Made by a program: the position numbers and the translations under genes | Source of the DNA: Flavisolibacter sp. | GTDB lineage: Bacteria > Bacteroidota > Bacteroidia > Chitinophagales > Chitinophagaceae | Assembly: GCA_013695175.1 (NCBI GenBank) | Contig: JACDAZ010000457.1 | Coordinates: 1 to 5,230 of the forward strand | Direction of reading: 5' to 3' | Length of the DNA stretch: 5,230 bases | Part shown: positions 1 through 5,230 of the stretch, one piece after another | How the letters are laid out: the number at the start of each line of letters is the position of its first letter | Numbering within the stretch: position 1 is the first letter of the stretch | Notes under the pieces: generated by a model | Database searches by the model: none | The model's input: only the letters and a program-made list of their open reading frames with translations | Told to the model about the DNA's origin: nothing

Positions 1-419
1 CAATGTGAATGTTTACTGTCTATTTCTGTAACTGAAGATAAATGATCCATGAACAAAGGCAGGTTTTCAAGCTTGCGCCAGAAAGCATAAACTTCGTCTT
101 TAGGTTTATTAACTATCAGGCTCGTACGAATATTAATTGCTGGTGTATGAGAAACATTTTTTGTTTTTCCCATGCTACTGTAAACAGGGCAGTTTCCAGA
201 CACACCACGGTAAAGAAGTATACCTCCAATAGCCGTTTTAATTAAAGAATTAATAGGACTTGAAAATAAATTATTGACTCCTGAAGAGAGTATAAATGCT
301 CCCAACGCTGCGCTTATAATACGCTCATTTTGGCCCACATTCAAAGTACCTGAATCACCTTCATTAGGTTGAAATTCATTTTCTGCATGCCAGCTACCAT
401 ATTGATCATTAGTTGCCAT
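1..419 (-). CDS. YgaP-like (DUF2892) membrane segment fused to SRPBCC domain, 3' end outside window
   Basis: The reading frame opens at ATG 419-417 and stays open for 139 codons to the left edge, so the C-terminus is missing. Residues 1-27 are a polar N-terminus. Residues 28-83 match the YgaP-like/DUF2892 pattern: N-V-G-x-N-E-R near residue 30, two hydrophobic helices at about 34-51 and 57-70, then L-Y-R-G-x-S-G-N-C-P-V-Y with Cys77. From about residue 95 the sequence I-N-I-R-T-S-L-I-V-N-K-P, followed by V-Y-A-F-W and L-E-N-L-P-L-F-M, is typical of the start of an SRPBCC (polyketide cyclase/START-like) domain, which binds hydrophobic ligands in a helix-grip fold. An inner-membrane protein with a cytoplasmic ligand-binding domain is inferred; ligand and role are unknown. 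Roughly 90-100 residues are probably missing, judged from the usual SRPBCC length. No Shine-Dalgarno is seen; the leader before ATG is A-rich. Family assignment is by motif recognition only. Confidence 0.82.
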   Translation of the reverse strand, partial: MATNDQYGSWHAENEFQPNEGDSGTLNVGQNERIISAALGAFILSSGVNNLFSSPINSLIKTAIGGILLYRGVSGNCPVYSSMGKTKNVSHTPAINIRTSLIVNKPKDEVYAFWRKLENLPLFMDHLSSVTEIDSKHSH

Positions 420-576
420 AAGTTTAATTTTTTTGAAAGAATAAAATATTATGCTTGTTTAAGATTTGATATTTGCAATTATTATGCCCCCAAATCTTTG
501 ATTATCAGCAAAAGAAAACCCTGCTTATTAAACAGGGACTTTAGCGTAAGTTTCTTGAGTAGTATTTTACCCATAG
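420..576. other. Intergenic region, AT-rich, no gene
   Basis: This gap separates the aminotransferase stop from the start of the SRPBCC gene, both on the minus strand. It contains the terminator at 510-537. The remaining 90 bases before ATG 419 should hold the promoter of the SRPBCC gene, but I find no clean TAnnTTTG element on the minus strand there. A weak partial match (TATTCTTTC) lies about 15-20 bases before the start and is not strong enough to call. Open frames on the plus strand here have no recognisable protein features. Confidence 0.6.
510..537 (-). terminator. Rho-independent terminator of the aminotransferase gene
   Basis: Read on the minus strand, an 8-bp stem (CCCTGTTT paired with AAGCAGGG) encloses a 3-base loop and is followed by TTTTCTTTT. 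One stem pair is G-U in the minus-strand RNA but would be C-A in the plus-strand RNA, and the T-tract lies on the minus-strand 3' side, so the signal is directional. It begins 39 bases past the aminotransferase stop codon, which fits an end to that transcript. The interrupted U-tract makes it moderate rather than strong. Confidence 0.65.
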
Positions 577-1806
577 CTATGCAATAACATCAGCATTGGT
601 TGCCTGATGTATTGAAACTTTTCCCGGGTATATTTTTAAAGCTTCTTCCAAGCAATCCATAGCATCAGAAAGATCTTGTTTATTTAAAACGTACGCCAAT
701 CTCACTTCATCTTTTCCCAAACCTGCTGTTCCATAAAAGCCGCTGGCCGGGGCCAGCATTACTGTATTTTTTTTGAGAGAAAAAGATTCTAATAGCCATT
801 GACAAAAAGTATCTGCATCATCTATGGGTAATCTTGCTATTGCGTAAAAAGCACCACCGGGTGTTGGACAGAAAACCCCTGGCATTTCCTGTAATCGTTT
901 TACCATCAAATCACGCCTTTCCTGGTATTCTCTTTTAGGTTCATCAAAATAAGTTTCAGGTAAATCTATTGCAGCTTCACCTAAAATTTGAGCCAGTCCC
1001 GGTGGACTCAGCCTTGCCTGGGCGAACTTCATTGCAGCTGATAGTACAGCCTTGTTTTTGGTAATAAAAGCTCCAATTCGTGCACCGCATGCGCTATATC
1101 TTTTACTGATTGTATCCATTAAAACTACATGCTCTTCTAATCCCTGCAAGTGTAAAGCACTTATGTATTCTCCATCATAACAAAATTCACGGTAAGCCTC
1201 ATCTGAAAACAAATACAGATCATGCTTGAGGCAAATTTCTTTTAGTGCTTCCATTTCTTCACGACTATATAAATAGCCTGTAGGATTGTTTGGATTGCAA
1301 ATAATAATTGCTTTTGTTTTAGGTGTGATTATTTTTTCAAAATCAGAAATGGGAGGGAGCGCAAAACCGGTTTCTATATAAGAAGTTATAGGTACCACTT
1401 TTACACCTGCCTGTACTGCAAATCCATTATAATTTGCATAATATGGTTCAGGAATTATTACTTCATCACCATCATTTAAGCAGGTAAAAAAACCAAACAT
1501 GATTGCTTCCGATCCACCGGTAGTTATTATTATGTCTTCAATTCCCAAATGAATTCCTGCTTTTTTATAGTATTGAACAAGTTTGCGTCTGTAACTTTCA
1601 TTACCTGCGCTATGGCTGTATTCTAACACCCTTATATCTGCTTTGCGAACAGCCTCTAGGATGGATGGAGGAGTTTCAACATCGGGTTGGCCTATATTTA
1701 AATGAAAAACATGCGTACCGCGTTTCCTAGCAGCTTCAGCAAAAGGAACCAGTTTCCTGATAGGTGAGGGTGGCATGGATTGCCCGCGTTCGGATATCTT
1801 AAGCAT
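577..1806 (-). CDS. PLP-dependent aminotransferase, class I/II (fold type I)
   Basis: This complete 409-residue protein should move an amino group between an amino acid and a 2-oxoacid using pyridoxal phosphate, in the cytoplasm. Family landmarks appear in order: N-I-G-Q-P-D at 37-42 (substrate-side N-terminal motif), T-G-G-S-E-A at 96-101 (cofactor phosphate region), N-P-N-N-P-T-G at 171-177 with Asn174, S-D-E-A-Y at 201-205 with Asp202 (pyridine nitrogen) and Tyr205, S-K-R-Y-S-A-C-G-A-R-I-G at 234-245 with Lys235 as the Schiff-base lysine and Arg243, and Arg369 in V-R-L-A-Y-V as the expected substrate carboxylate ligand. Length is normal for the aspartate/aromatic aminotransferase subgroup. 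ATG 1806 is preferred over Met11 because the first ten residues (L-K-I-S-E-R-G) resemble the usual start of homologues. Substrate cannot be read from the sequence; aspartate, aromatic or branched-chain amino acids are all possible. It appears monocistronic, with its own promoter and terminator. Confidence 0.95.
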   Translation of the reverse strand: MLKISERGQSMPPSPIRKLVPFAEAARKRGTHVFHLNIGQPDVETPPSILEAVRKADIRVLEYSHSAGNESYRRKLVQYYKKAGIHLGIEDIIITTGGSEAIMFGFFTCLNDGDEVIIPEPYYANYNGFAVQAGVKVVPITSYIETGFALPPISDFEKIITPKTKAIIICNPNNPTGYLYSREEMEALKEICLKHDLYLFSDEAYREFCYDGEYISALHLQGLEEHVVLMDTISKRYSACGARIGAFITKNKAVLSAAMKFAQARLSPPGLAQILGEAAIDLPETYFDEPKREYQERRDLMVKRLQEMPGVFCPTPGGAFYAIARLPIDDADTFCQWLLESFSLKKNTVMLAPASGFYGTAGLGKDEVRLAYVLNKQDLSDAMDCLEEALKIYPGKVSIHQATNADVIA

Positions 1807-1810
1807 GATG

Positions 1811-1818
1811 CAAATTTA
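1811..1818 (-). promoter_or_regulatory. TAnnTTTG promoter element (-7 box) of the aminotransferase gene
   Basis: The minus strand reads TAAATTTG here, an exact match to the Bacteroidota -7 consensus TAnnTTTG. It is followed by CATC and then the ATG at 1806. In this promoter class the RNA start lies about 4-6 bases past the box, which puts it on or next to the start codon and implies a leaderless or almost leaderless mRNA. No TTG -33 box is found at the usual 17-23 base spacing; the nearest candidate, TTC at 1837-1835, has a 16-base spacer. Confidence 0.55.
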
Positions 1819-1883
1819 TTGATTTCAAGACATCGAACTTTTGCTTTTTAGATTTAGCAATTAGAATAAATTCATTCCCGGGC

Positions 1884-1910
1884 AAAAAAAATCCCCCGTT
1901 TCCGGGGGAT
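1884..1910 (-). terminator. Rho-independent terminator of the DUF1573 operon
   Basis: On the minus strand a perfect 8-bp stem (ATCCCCCG paired with CGGGGGAT) closes a 4-base loop and runs straight into a T-tract of eight bases, the first of which is also the last stem base. The hairpin begins 18 bases past the stop codon of the second DUF1573 gene. The plus strand has no T-run after the hairpin, so the signal is directional. It separates the DUF1573 operon from the aminotransferase, supporting separate transcription units. Confidence 0.88.
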
Positions 1911-1928
1911 GATATTTAAAAAATTAAA

Positions 1929-2423
1929 TTATTTAGATTTTTTTACAGCAGGTTTTGCAGTAGTTTTTGCAGGTGCTGTTTTTGATGTTTCTATATTAGA
2001 AGATGGTTTTTTGTTTGATTTCAAGTAAGTATCATAAGCCGTAGCATCTAATACTTCACCGGAAATTTTTAAAACTTTTGGTTCGTTTACACCCACGAGT
2101 TTAATATTTACATCTTTTTCAAAATGGTTAAGTGCAGCAGCATTATAACCAACTTTCATTTTAACTGTTGTGTTTGGTGCAATTGGTTCTTTAGGAACTT
2201 CAGGTGTAGTACATCCGCAACCTGCCCACGCATTTTCTATAATAATTGTTTCGTTTGATTTATTAGTAATTTCAAAAAAGCTGGTAACAGGAACACCTTG
2301 TTTGATTTTACCAAAGTCAAGTTTTTCAACATTAACCTTTATTAAATCATCAGCTTTTTTATTCTGTGCCTGTACAGCCAGGGAACCGAATACAACTGTA
2401 GCAATAAGCAATAACTTCTTCAT
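1929..2423 (-). CDS. Exported DUF1573 protein with Lys/Ala/Pro/Thr-rich tail (second gene of pair)
   Basis: The protein has 164 residues. Residues 1-19 form a Sec signal peptide (M-K-K, a hydrophobic core, then V-Q-A before Q20-N21), so it should act in the periplasm or at the cell surface. No lipobox cysteine is seen. Residues about 29-125 are a DUF1573 domain, an Ig-like/ASH-type beta-sandwich: L-D-F-G-K-I-K-Q-G at 35-43, F-F-E-I-T-N at 49-54, the hallmark G-C-G-C-T-T-P-E at 68-75 with Cys69 and Cys71, then K-E-P-I-A-P and V-G-Y-N. Residues 136-164 are a low-complexity basic tail of Lys, Thr, Ala, Pro and Ser. The start codon follows the upstream paralogue's stop after 3 bases, so the two are surely co-transcribed. 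There is no Shine-Dalgarno, only an A-rich leader. The molecular role of DUF1573 proteins is not established; a structural or metal-linked role would be speculation. Confidence 0.92.
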   Translation of the reverse strand: MKKLLLIATVVFGSLAVQAQNKKADDLIKVNVEKLDFGKIKQGVPVTSFFEITNKSNETIIIENAWAGCGCTTPEVPKEPIAPNTTVKMKVGYNAAALNHFEKDVNIKLVGVNEPKVLKISGEVLDATAYDTYLKSNKKPSSNIETSKTAPAKTTAKPAVKKSK

Positions 2424-2426
2424 AAT

Positions 2427-2870
2427 TTAATTTATTTGTTTTTTTAAAAATTGTACAGAGGCATTTGAAGGTGCTGCACCAACAGGTGTTTTCCAAACAT
2501 CCCCTTTTATAATGAGTTGTTTTGTATGATTATCGTTGTACTGAACTGTAATATTTTTTTCAAAATATCCTTCTGAAGCAGAATTGTAACCTACTTTGAT
2601 TTTTGCAGAAGATCCCGGTGCTATAGGTTCCTTTGTCCATTCTGGTGTAGTACAGCCACAGGTAGCTGAAACATTTGAAATAACGATAGGTTCCGTTCCA
2701 TTGTTAATAACCTCAAAAAAATGATAAACTGGTTTTCCCTGGGGTATCTTGCCAAAATTGTATTCAGTTTGAATAAATTTTAAATCATGATTAGCATGAT
2801 TATGCTGGTCCTGGGCTTGTAAACCATATATAGTTATAAAAAGAAATAAACCTAATAATGATAATCTCAT
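2427..2870 (-). CDS. Exported DUF1573 protein with His-rich N-terminus (first gene of pair)
   Basis: The protein has 147 residues. Residues 1-19 look like a signal peptide ending L-Q-A before Q20-D21, which predicts export. The first mature residues contain four histidines in a short polar stretch (H23, H25, H28 in Q-H-N-H-A-N-H, and later H50). The DUF1573 domain covers about 31-126: Y-N-F-G-K-I-P-Q-G at 37-45, F-F-E-V-I-N at 51-56, A-T-C-G-C-T-T-P-E at 69-77 with Cys71 and Cys73, then K-E-P-I-A-P-G and V-G-Y-N. It is clearly paralogous to the gene directly downstream but lacks that gene's basic tail, ending in a short polar segment. It is the promoter-proximal gene of the operon; a TAnnTTTG box lies 20 bases before the start. 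The function is unknown; family membership is confident, any metal-binding idea is not. Confidence 0.92.
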   Translation of the reverse strand: MRLSLLGLFLFITIYGLQAQDQHNHANHDLKFIQTEYNFGKIPQGKPVYHFFEVINNGTEPIVISNVSATCGCTTPEWTKEPIAPGSSAKIKVGYNSASEGYFEKNITVQYNDNHTKQLIIKGDVWKTPVGAAPSNASVQFLKKQIN

Positions 2871-2889
2871 AAATGGGAATTGTGCGTCT

Positions 2890-2897
2890 CAAAAATA
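2890..2897 (-). promoter_or_regulatory. TAnnTTTG promoter element (-7 box) of the DUF1573 operon
   Basis: The minus strand reads TATTTTTG, an exact match to the Bacteroidota -7 consensus. A near -33 match, TTC at 2920-2918 (one base off TTG), sits at a proper 20-base spacer. The box ends 19 bases before ATG 2870, so the expected RNA start is near 2885 with a leader of about 15 bases and no Shine-Dalgarno. Confidence 0.6.
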
Positions 2898-2967
2898 CAT
2901 TATAAAATTCTGAAAGGGAAGCGTTATCGACATTTTGTGTTTTTTTAACGTTGAAGACTGTAAAACC

Positions 2968-2975
2968 TATTTTTG
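2968..2975 (+). promoter_or_regulatory. TAnnTTTG promoter element (-7 box) of the E1 dehydrogenase gene
   Basis: The plus strand reads TATTTTTG followed by CTGC and then the ATG at 2980, so the predicted RNA start falls on or beside the start codon. TTG trinucleotides upstream lie at 14-base (2951-2953) and 30-base (2935-2937) spacers, neither in the usual range, so the -33 box is not clear. If the RNA starts a few bases inside the first codon, translation would instead begin at the in-frame ATG 3013. Confidence 0.5.
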
Positions 2976-2979
2976 CTGC

Positions 2980-5230
2980 ATGGACAATACTCTTGATACC
3001 AGCCAATCTTCTATGGAAAGATTGTCTTTTGAAAAATTCCGGGAGGAGGTTTTACAAGATTACAAATGGATTTGTTTAAGCCGCGAAGTGAGTTTATTAG
3101 GTAGAAAAGAAGTTCTTACCGGCAAGGCTAAGTTTGGCATTTTTGGAGATGGAAAAGAAGTAGCCCAGGTGGCTATGGCTAAATTTTTTCAACCCGGTGA
3201 TTTCAGATCAGGATATTATAGAGATCAAACCTTCATGTTTGCTGCCGGTTTAGCAACAGTAGAACAGTATTTTGCTCAATTATATGCAGACCCTGATGTG
3301 ACAAATGAGCCATTTAGCGCAGGCCGTCAAATGAATGCTCATTTTGCCACTCCTTTTGTTAATGAAAATGGGGAATGGCTAGATCTTGCCAATACTAAAA
3401 ATGTATCTTCTGATATTGCCCCAACAGCCGGTCAAATGCCAAGGGCACTTGGATTGGCATATGCGTCCAAATGTTTCAGAAATGTAAAAGAGCTTCAGCA
3501 TTTAAAAGAGCTTTCTGATAATGGGAATGAAGTATGCTTTTGTACCATAGGCGATGCATCTACTTCGGAAGGTCATTTTTGGGAAACCATTAATGCAGCC
3601 GGTGTGATGCAGGTACCTTTAGTAGTTTTTGTATGGGATGATGGATATGGCATCTCGGTTCCTAAAGAATTTCAAACAACAAAAGCTTCTATTTCACAGG
3701 CTTTATCGGGTTTTCAAAAAGAAGATGAAACAAACGGCATCAATATATACAAAGTAAAAGGTTGGGATTATGCCGGTTTATGTGAAACTTTTGAAGAAGG
3801 TATAAGGCTGGCAAGAGAAACACATGTACCCACAATTTTTCATGTTGAAGAATTAACACAGCCCCAGGGTCATTCAACATCGGGTAGTCATGAGCGCTAT
3901 AAATCGCAGGAACGGTTAGAGTGGGAGCGGCAATGGGATAGTAAACTAAAAATGAGGGAATGGATCATTGCAAATGCATTAGCAGATGATGAAGAAATAT
4001 CAGGTATTGAAAGGGAAGCAAAAGAGAATGTTAGAAAAGGTAAGACAGTTGCCTGGGAAACTTATTTAAACCCCATAAAAAAGCAGGTCTCAAAAACAAT
4101 TGACCTGGTTAATGATGCAGCTTCCAAAGTTCAGGAAGCTTCTTCGGAATTATCAAAATTATCCCGTGAATTAGCAGCTCATCGCGAACCCTTGCGACGG
4201 GATGTTTTGCACACTTTACATTCAGCGATTATTGTATTAAATAATCATGATGCTGCTTTTTGGATAAATGATTTTTATAATGATCTTTTGAAAGAAAACA
4301 AACAATTATATAATAGTCACTTATATAATGAGGGTCTAAAGAGTGCATTAAAAGTAGATGTAGTAAAAGCGGAGTTTGAACCGGATGTACAATTGTTAAA
4401 TGGTTTTGAAATTCTGAATAAATACTTTGATCAGCTATTTGCATCAAATCCAAAAGTTGTTGCATTTGGTGAAGACCTTGGTTATATAGGTGATGTAAAC
4501 CAGGGGTTCACGGGCTTACAGTCAAAATATGGATCGGATAGAATTTTTGATACAGGCATTCGTGAACTATCTATTATGGGGCAGGGCATAGGTTTGTCAT
4601 TGCGTGGTTTAAGACCTATTGCTGAAATACAATATTTAGATTACCTGTTGTATGGATTACAACCCCTGAGTGATGATGTTGCTACACTACATTATCGAAC
4701 AAAAGGTCAGCAAAGCTGTCCCATAATAGTTAGAACCAGAGGCCACAGGTTAGAAGGAATATGGCACAGTGGTTCGCCAATGGGAATGGTAATAAATGCC
4801 CTTCGTGGTATGTTTGTATGTGTACCCCGAAATATGACACAAGCTGTTGGAATGTATAATACATTACTGAGAGGTAATGATCCGGGTATTGTAGTTGAAT
4901 GTTTAAATGGATACCGGTTAAAAGAAAAACTTGTATCTAATCTTTTAAATTTTACGGTGCCTTTAGGCGTTCCGGAAATTATCAGAGAAGGGAAAGATGT
5001 TACATTGGTAAGTTATGGATCTACACTTAGAGTTGTAGCAGATGCAGCTATTGTACTTGATAAACAAGGCATCAGTTGCGAGATTGTAGATGTACAAACT
5101 TTACTTCCTTTCGATCTTGAGCATATAATTGTAGAATCACTTAAAAAAACGAATCGTATTGTTTTTATTGATGAAGATGTGCCTGGTGGCGCTGCTGCCT
5201 TTATGTTTAATAAAGTAATGGAAGAACAAA
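2980..5230 (+). CDS. Fused 2-oxoacid dehydrogenase E1 alpha/beta (thiamine diphosphate), 3' end outside window
   Basis: The frame is open for 750 codons to the right edge. E1 catalyses ThDP-dependent oxidative decarboxylation of a 2-oxoacid and passes the acyl group to the lipoyl domain of E2. Residues about 40-365 are E1 alpha: F-R-S-G-Y-Y-R-D at 75-82, the ThDP/Mg region from G-D-A-S-T-S-E-G (191-198) to W-D-D-G-Y-G-I-S (219-226), and the loop G-H-S-T-S-G-S-H-E-R-Y at 297-307. A helical linker of about 95 residues (370-465) follows. E1 beta runs from about 470: F-G-E-D at 496-499, F-D-T-G-I-R-E at 523-529 with Glu529 as the expected cofactor-activating glutamate, A-E-I-Q-Y at 548-552, W-H-S-G-S-P at 595-600, then the transketolase C-terminal domain from about 660. 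About 50-60 residues are probably missing. The substrate is likely a branched-chain or related 2-oxoacid, by resemblance to fused Bacteroidota enzymes; pyruvate is not excluded. Start: an in-frame stop lies at 2911; ATG 2980 is the first ATG, with ATG 3013 (Met12) as the alternative. No E2 or E3 gene is visible. Confidence 0.93.
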   Translation, partial: MDNTLDTSQSSMERLSFEKFREEVLQDYKWICLSREVSLLGRKEVLTGKAKFGIFGDGKEVAQVAMAKFFQPGDFRSGYYRDQTFMFAAGLATVEQYFAQLYADPDVTNEPFSAGRQMNAHFATPFVNENGEWLDLANTKNVSSDIAPTAGQMPRALGLAYASKCFRNVKELQHLKELSDNGNEVCFCTIGDASTSEGHFWETINAAGVMQVPLVVFVWDDGYGISVPKEFQTTKASISQALSGFQKEDETNGINIYKVKGWDYAGLCETFEEGIRLARETHVPTIFHVEELTQPQGHSTSGSHERYKSQERLEWERQWDSKLKMREWIIANALADDEEISGIEREAKENVRKGKTVAWETYLNPIKKQVSKTIDLVNDAASKVQEASSELSKLSRELAAHREPLRRDVLHTLHSAIIVLNNHDAAFWINDFYNDLLKENKQLYNSHLYNEGLKSALKVDVVKAEFEPDVQLLNGFEILNKYFDQLFASNPKVVAFGEDLGYIGDVNQGFTGLQSKYGSDRIFDTGIRELSIMGQGIGLSLRGLRPIAEIQYLDYLLYGLQPLSDDVATLHYRTKGQQSCPIIVRTRGHRLEGIWHSGSPMGMVINALRGMFVCVPRNMTQAVGMYNTLLRGNDPGIVVECLNGYRLKEKLVSNLLNFTVPLGVPEIIREGKDVTLVSYGSTLRVVADAAIVLDKQGISCEIVDVQTLLPFDLEHIIVESLKKTNRIVFIDEDVPGGAAAFMFNKVMEEQ

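Larger units (their letters stand above)
2871..2979. promoter_or_regulatory. Divergent promoter region between the DUF1573 operon and the E1 gene
   Basis: This 109-base gap separates two genes transcribed away from each other. It contains one TAnnTTTG box for each direction (2890-2897 minus, 2968-2975 plus), both reading TATTTTTG, with about 70 bases between them. A T-run lies at 2940-2946. I see no strong inverted repeat suggesting an operator apart from the mirrored boxes themselves. Confidence 0.6.

Noticed and set aside
42..245. Plus-strand open frame of 67 codons
   Set aside because: It lies wholly inside the minus-strand YgaP/SRPBCC gene, which shows clear family motifs; the plus-strand translation has none.
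369..587. Plus-strand open frame of 72 codons
   Set aside because: It spans the start of the SRPBCC gene, the terminator and the end of the aminotransferase. It has no recognisable domain, is Cys/Phe/Ile rich as expected from AT-rich noncoding sequence, and crosses a terminator hairpin.
1876..1883. Short CCCGGG palindrome next to the DUF1573 terminator
   Set aside because: A six-base palindrome has no loop and is expected by chance; it lies after the T-tract and adds nothing to termination.
2170..2430. Plus-strand open frame of 86 codons
   Set aside because: It is antisense to the second DUF1573 gene, whose frame has a signal peptide and domain motifs.
2935..2937. TTG as an upstream start of the E1 gene
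   Set aside because: It is in frame after the stop at 2911 but would place the start ahead of the TAnnTTTG box and add a Cys/Phe-rich stretch unlike the family.
2800..3006. Minus-strand open frame of 68 codons upstream of the first DUF1573 gene
   Set aside because: It overlaps both the DUF1573 start and the E1 start and runs through the divergent promoter region; no family features.
4229..4465. Minus-strand open frame of 78 codons
   Set aside because: It is antisense to the linker and start of the beta half of the E1 gene, with His/Leu-rich composition typical of an antisense shadow.
1..5230. CRISPR array, tRNA, insertion sequence, phage or defence genes
   Set aside because: No direct-repeat series, cloverleaf, transposase motif or terminal inverted repeats were seen; coding regions are housekeeping-like with uniform base composition.

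Overview
The window looks like ordinary chromosome from an AT-rich member of the Bacteroidota, probably close to the Chitinophagaceae. That placement is inference. It rests on the fused E1 alpha/beta dehydrogenase (a form common in this phylum), on exported DUF1573 proteins ending their signal peptides in Q-A-Q, on the absence of Shine-Dalgarno sequences before the starts, and on TAnnTTTG-type promoter elements.

Layout from left to right. Positions 1-419 (minus) hold the N-terminal 139 codons of a membrane-anchored protein that joins a YgaP-like/DUF2892 transmembrane segment to an SRPBCC domain; this gene was found by reading the minus strand and runs off the left edge. Positions 420-576 hold a terminator and an AT-rich leader but no gene. 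Positions 577-1806 (minus) encode a complete fold-type I PLP-dependent aminotransferase. Positions 1807-1928 hold its promoter and the terminator of the next unit. Positions 1929-2870 (minus) are a two-gene operon of small exported DUF1573 paralogues separated by 3 bases. Positions 2871-2979 are a divergent promoter region. Positions 2980-5230 (plus) encode 750 codons of a fused thiamine-diphosphate-dependent 2-oxoacid dehydrogenase E1 (alpha then beta), cut by the right edge.

How the genes relate. The window contains at least four transcription units and no obvious multi-gene pathway. The aminotransferase interconverts amino acids and 2-oxoacids, and the E1 enzyme oxidatively decarboxylates 2-oxoacids, so the two could share a metabolic neighbourhood such as branched-chain or other amino acid breakdown. 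They lie in different units on opposite strands, so this is only a suggestion. I see no mobile element, CRISPR array, tRNA or rRNA, and no convincing new system. The most interesting signal is regulatory: the aminotransferase and the E1 gene both start with the same arrangement, TAnnTTTGC-nnn-ATG, which predicts transcripts with little or no 5' leader.
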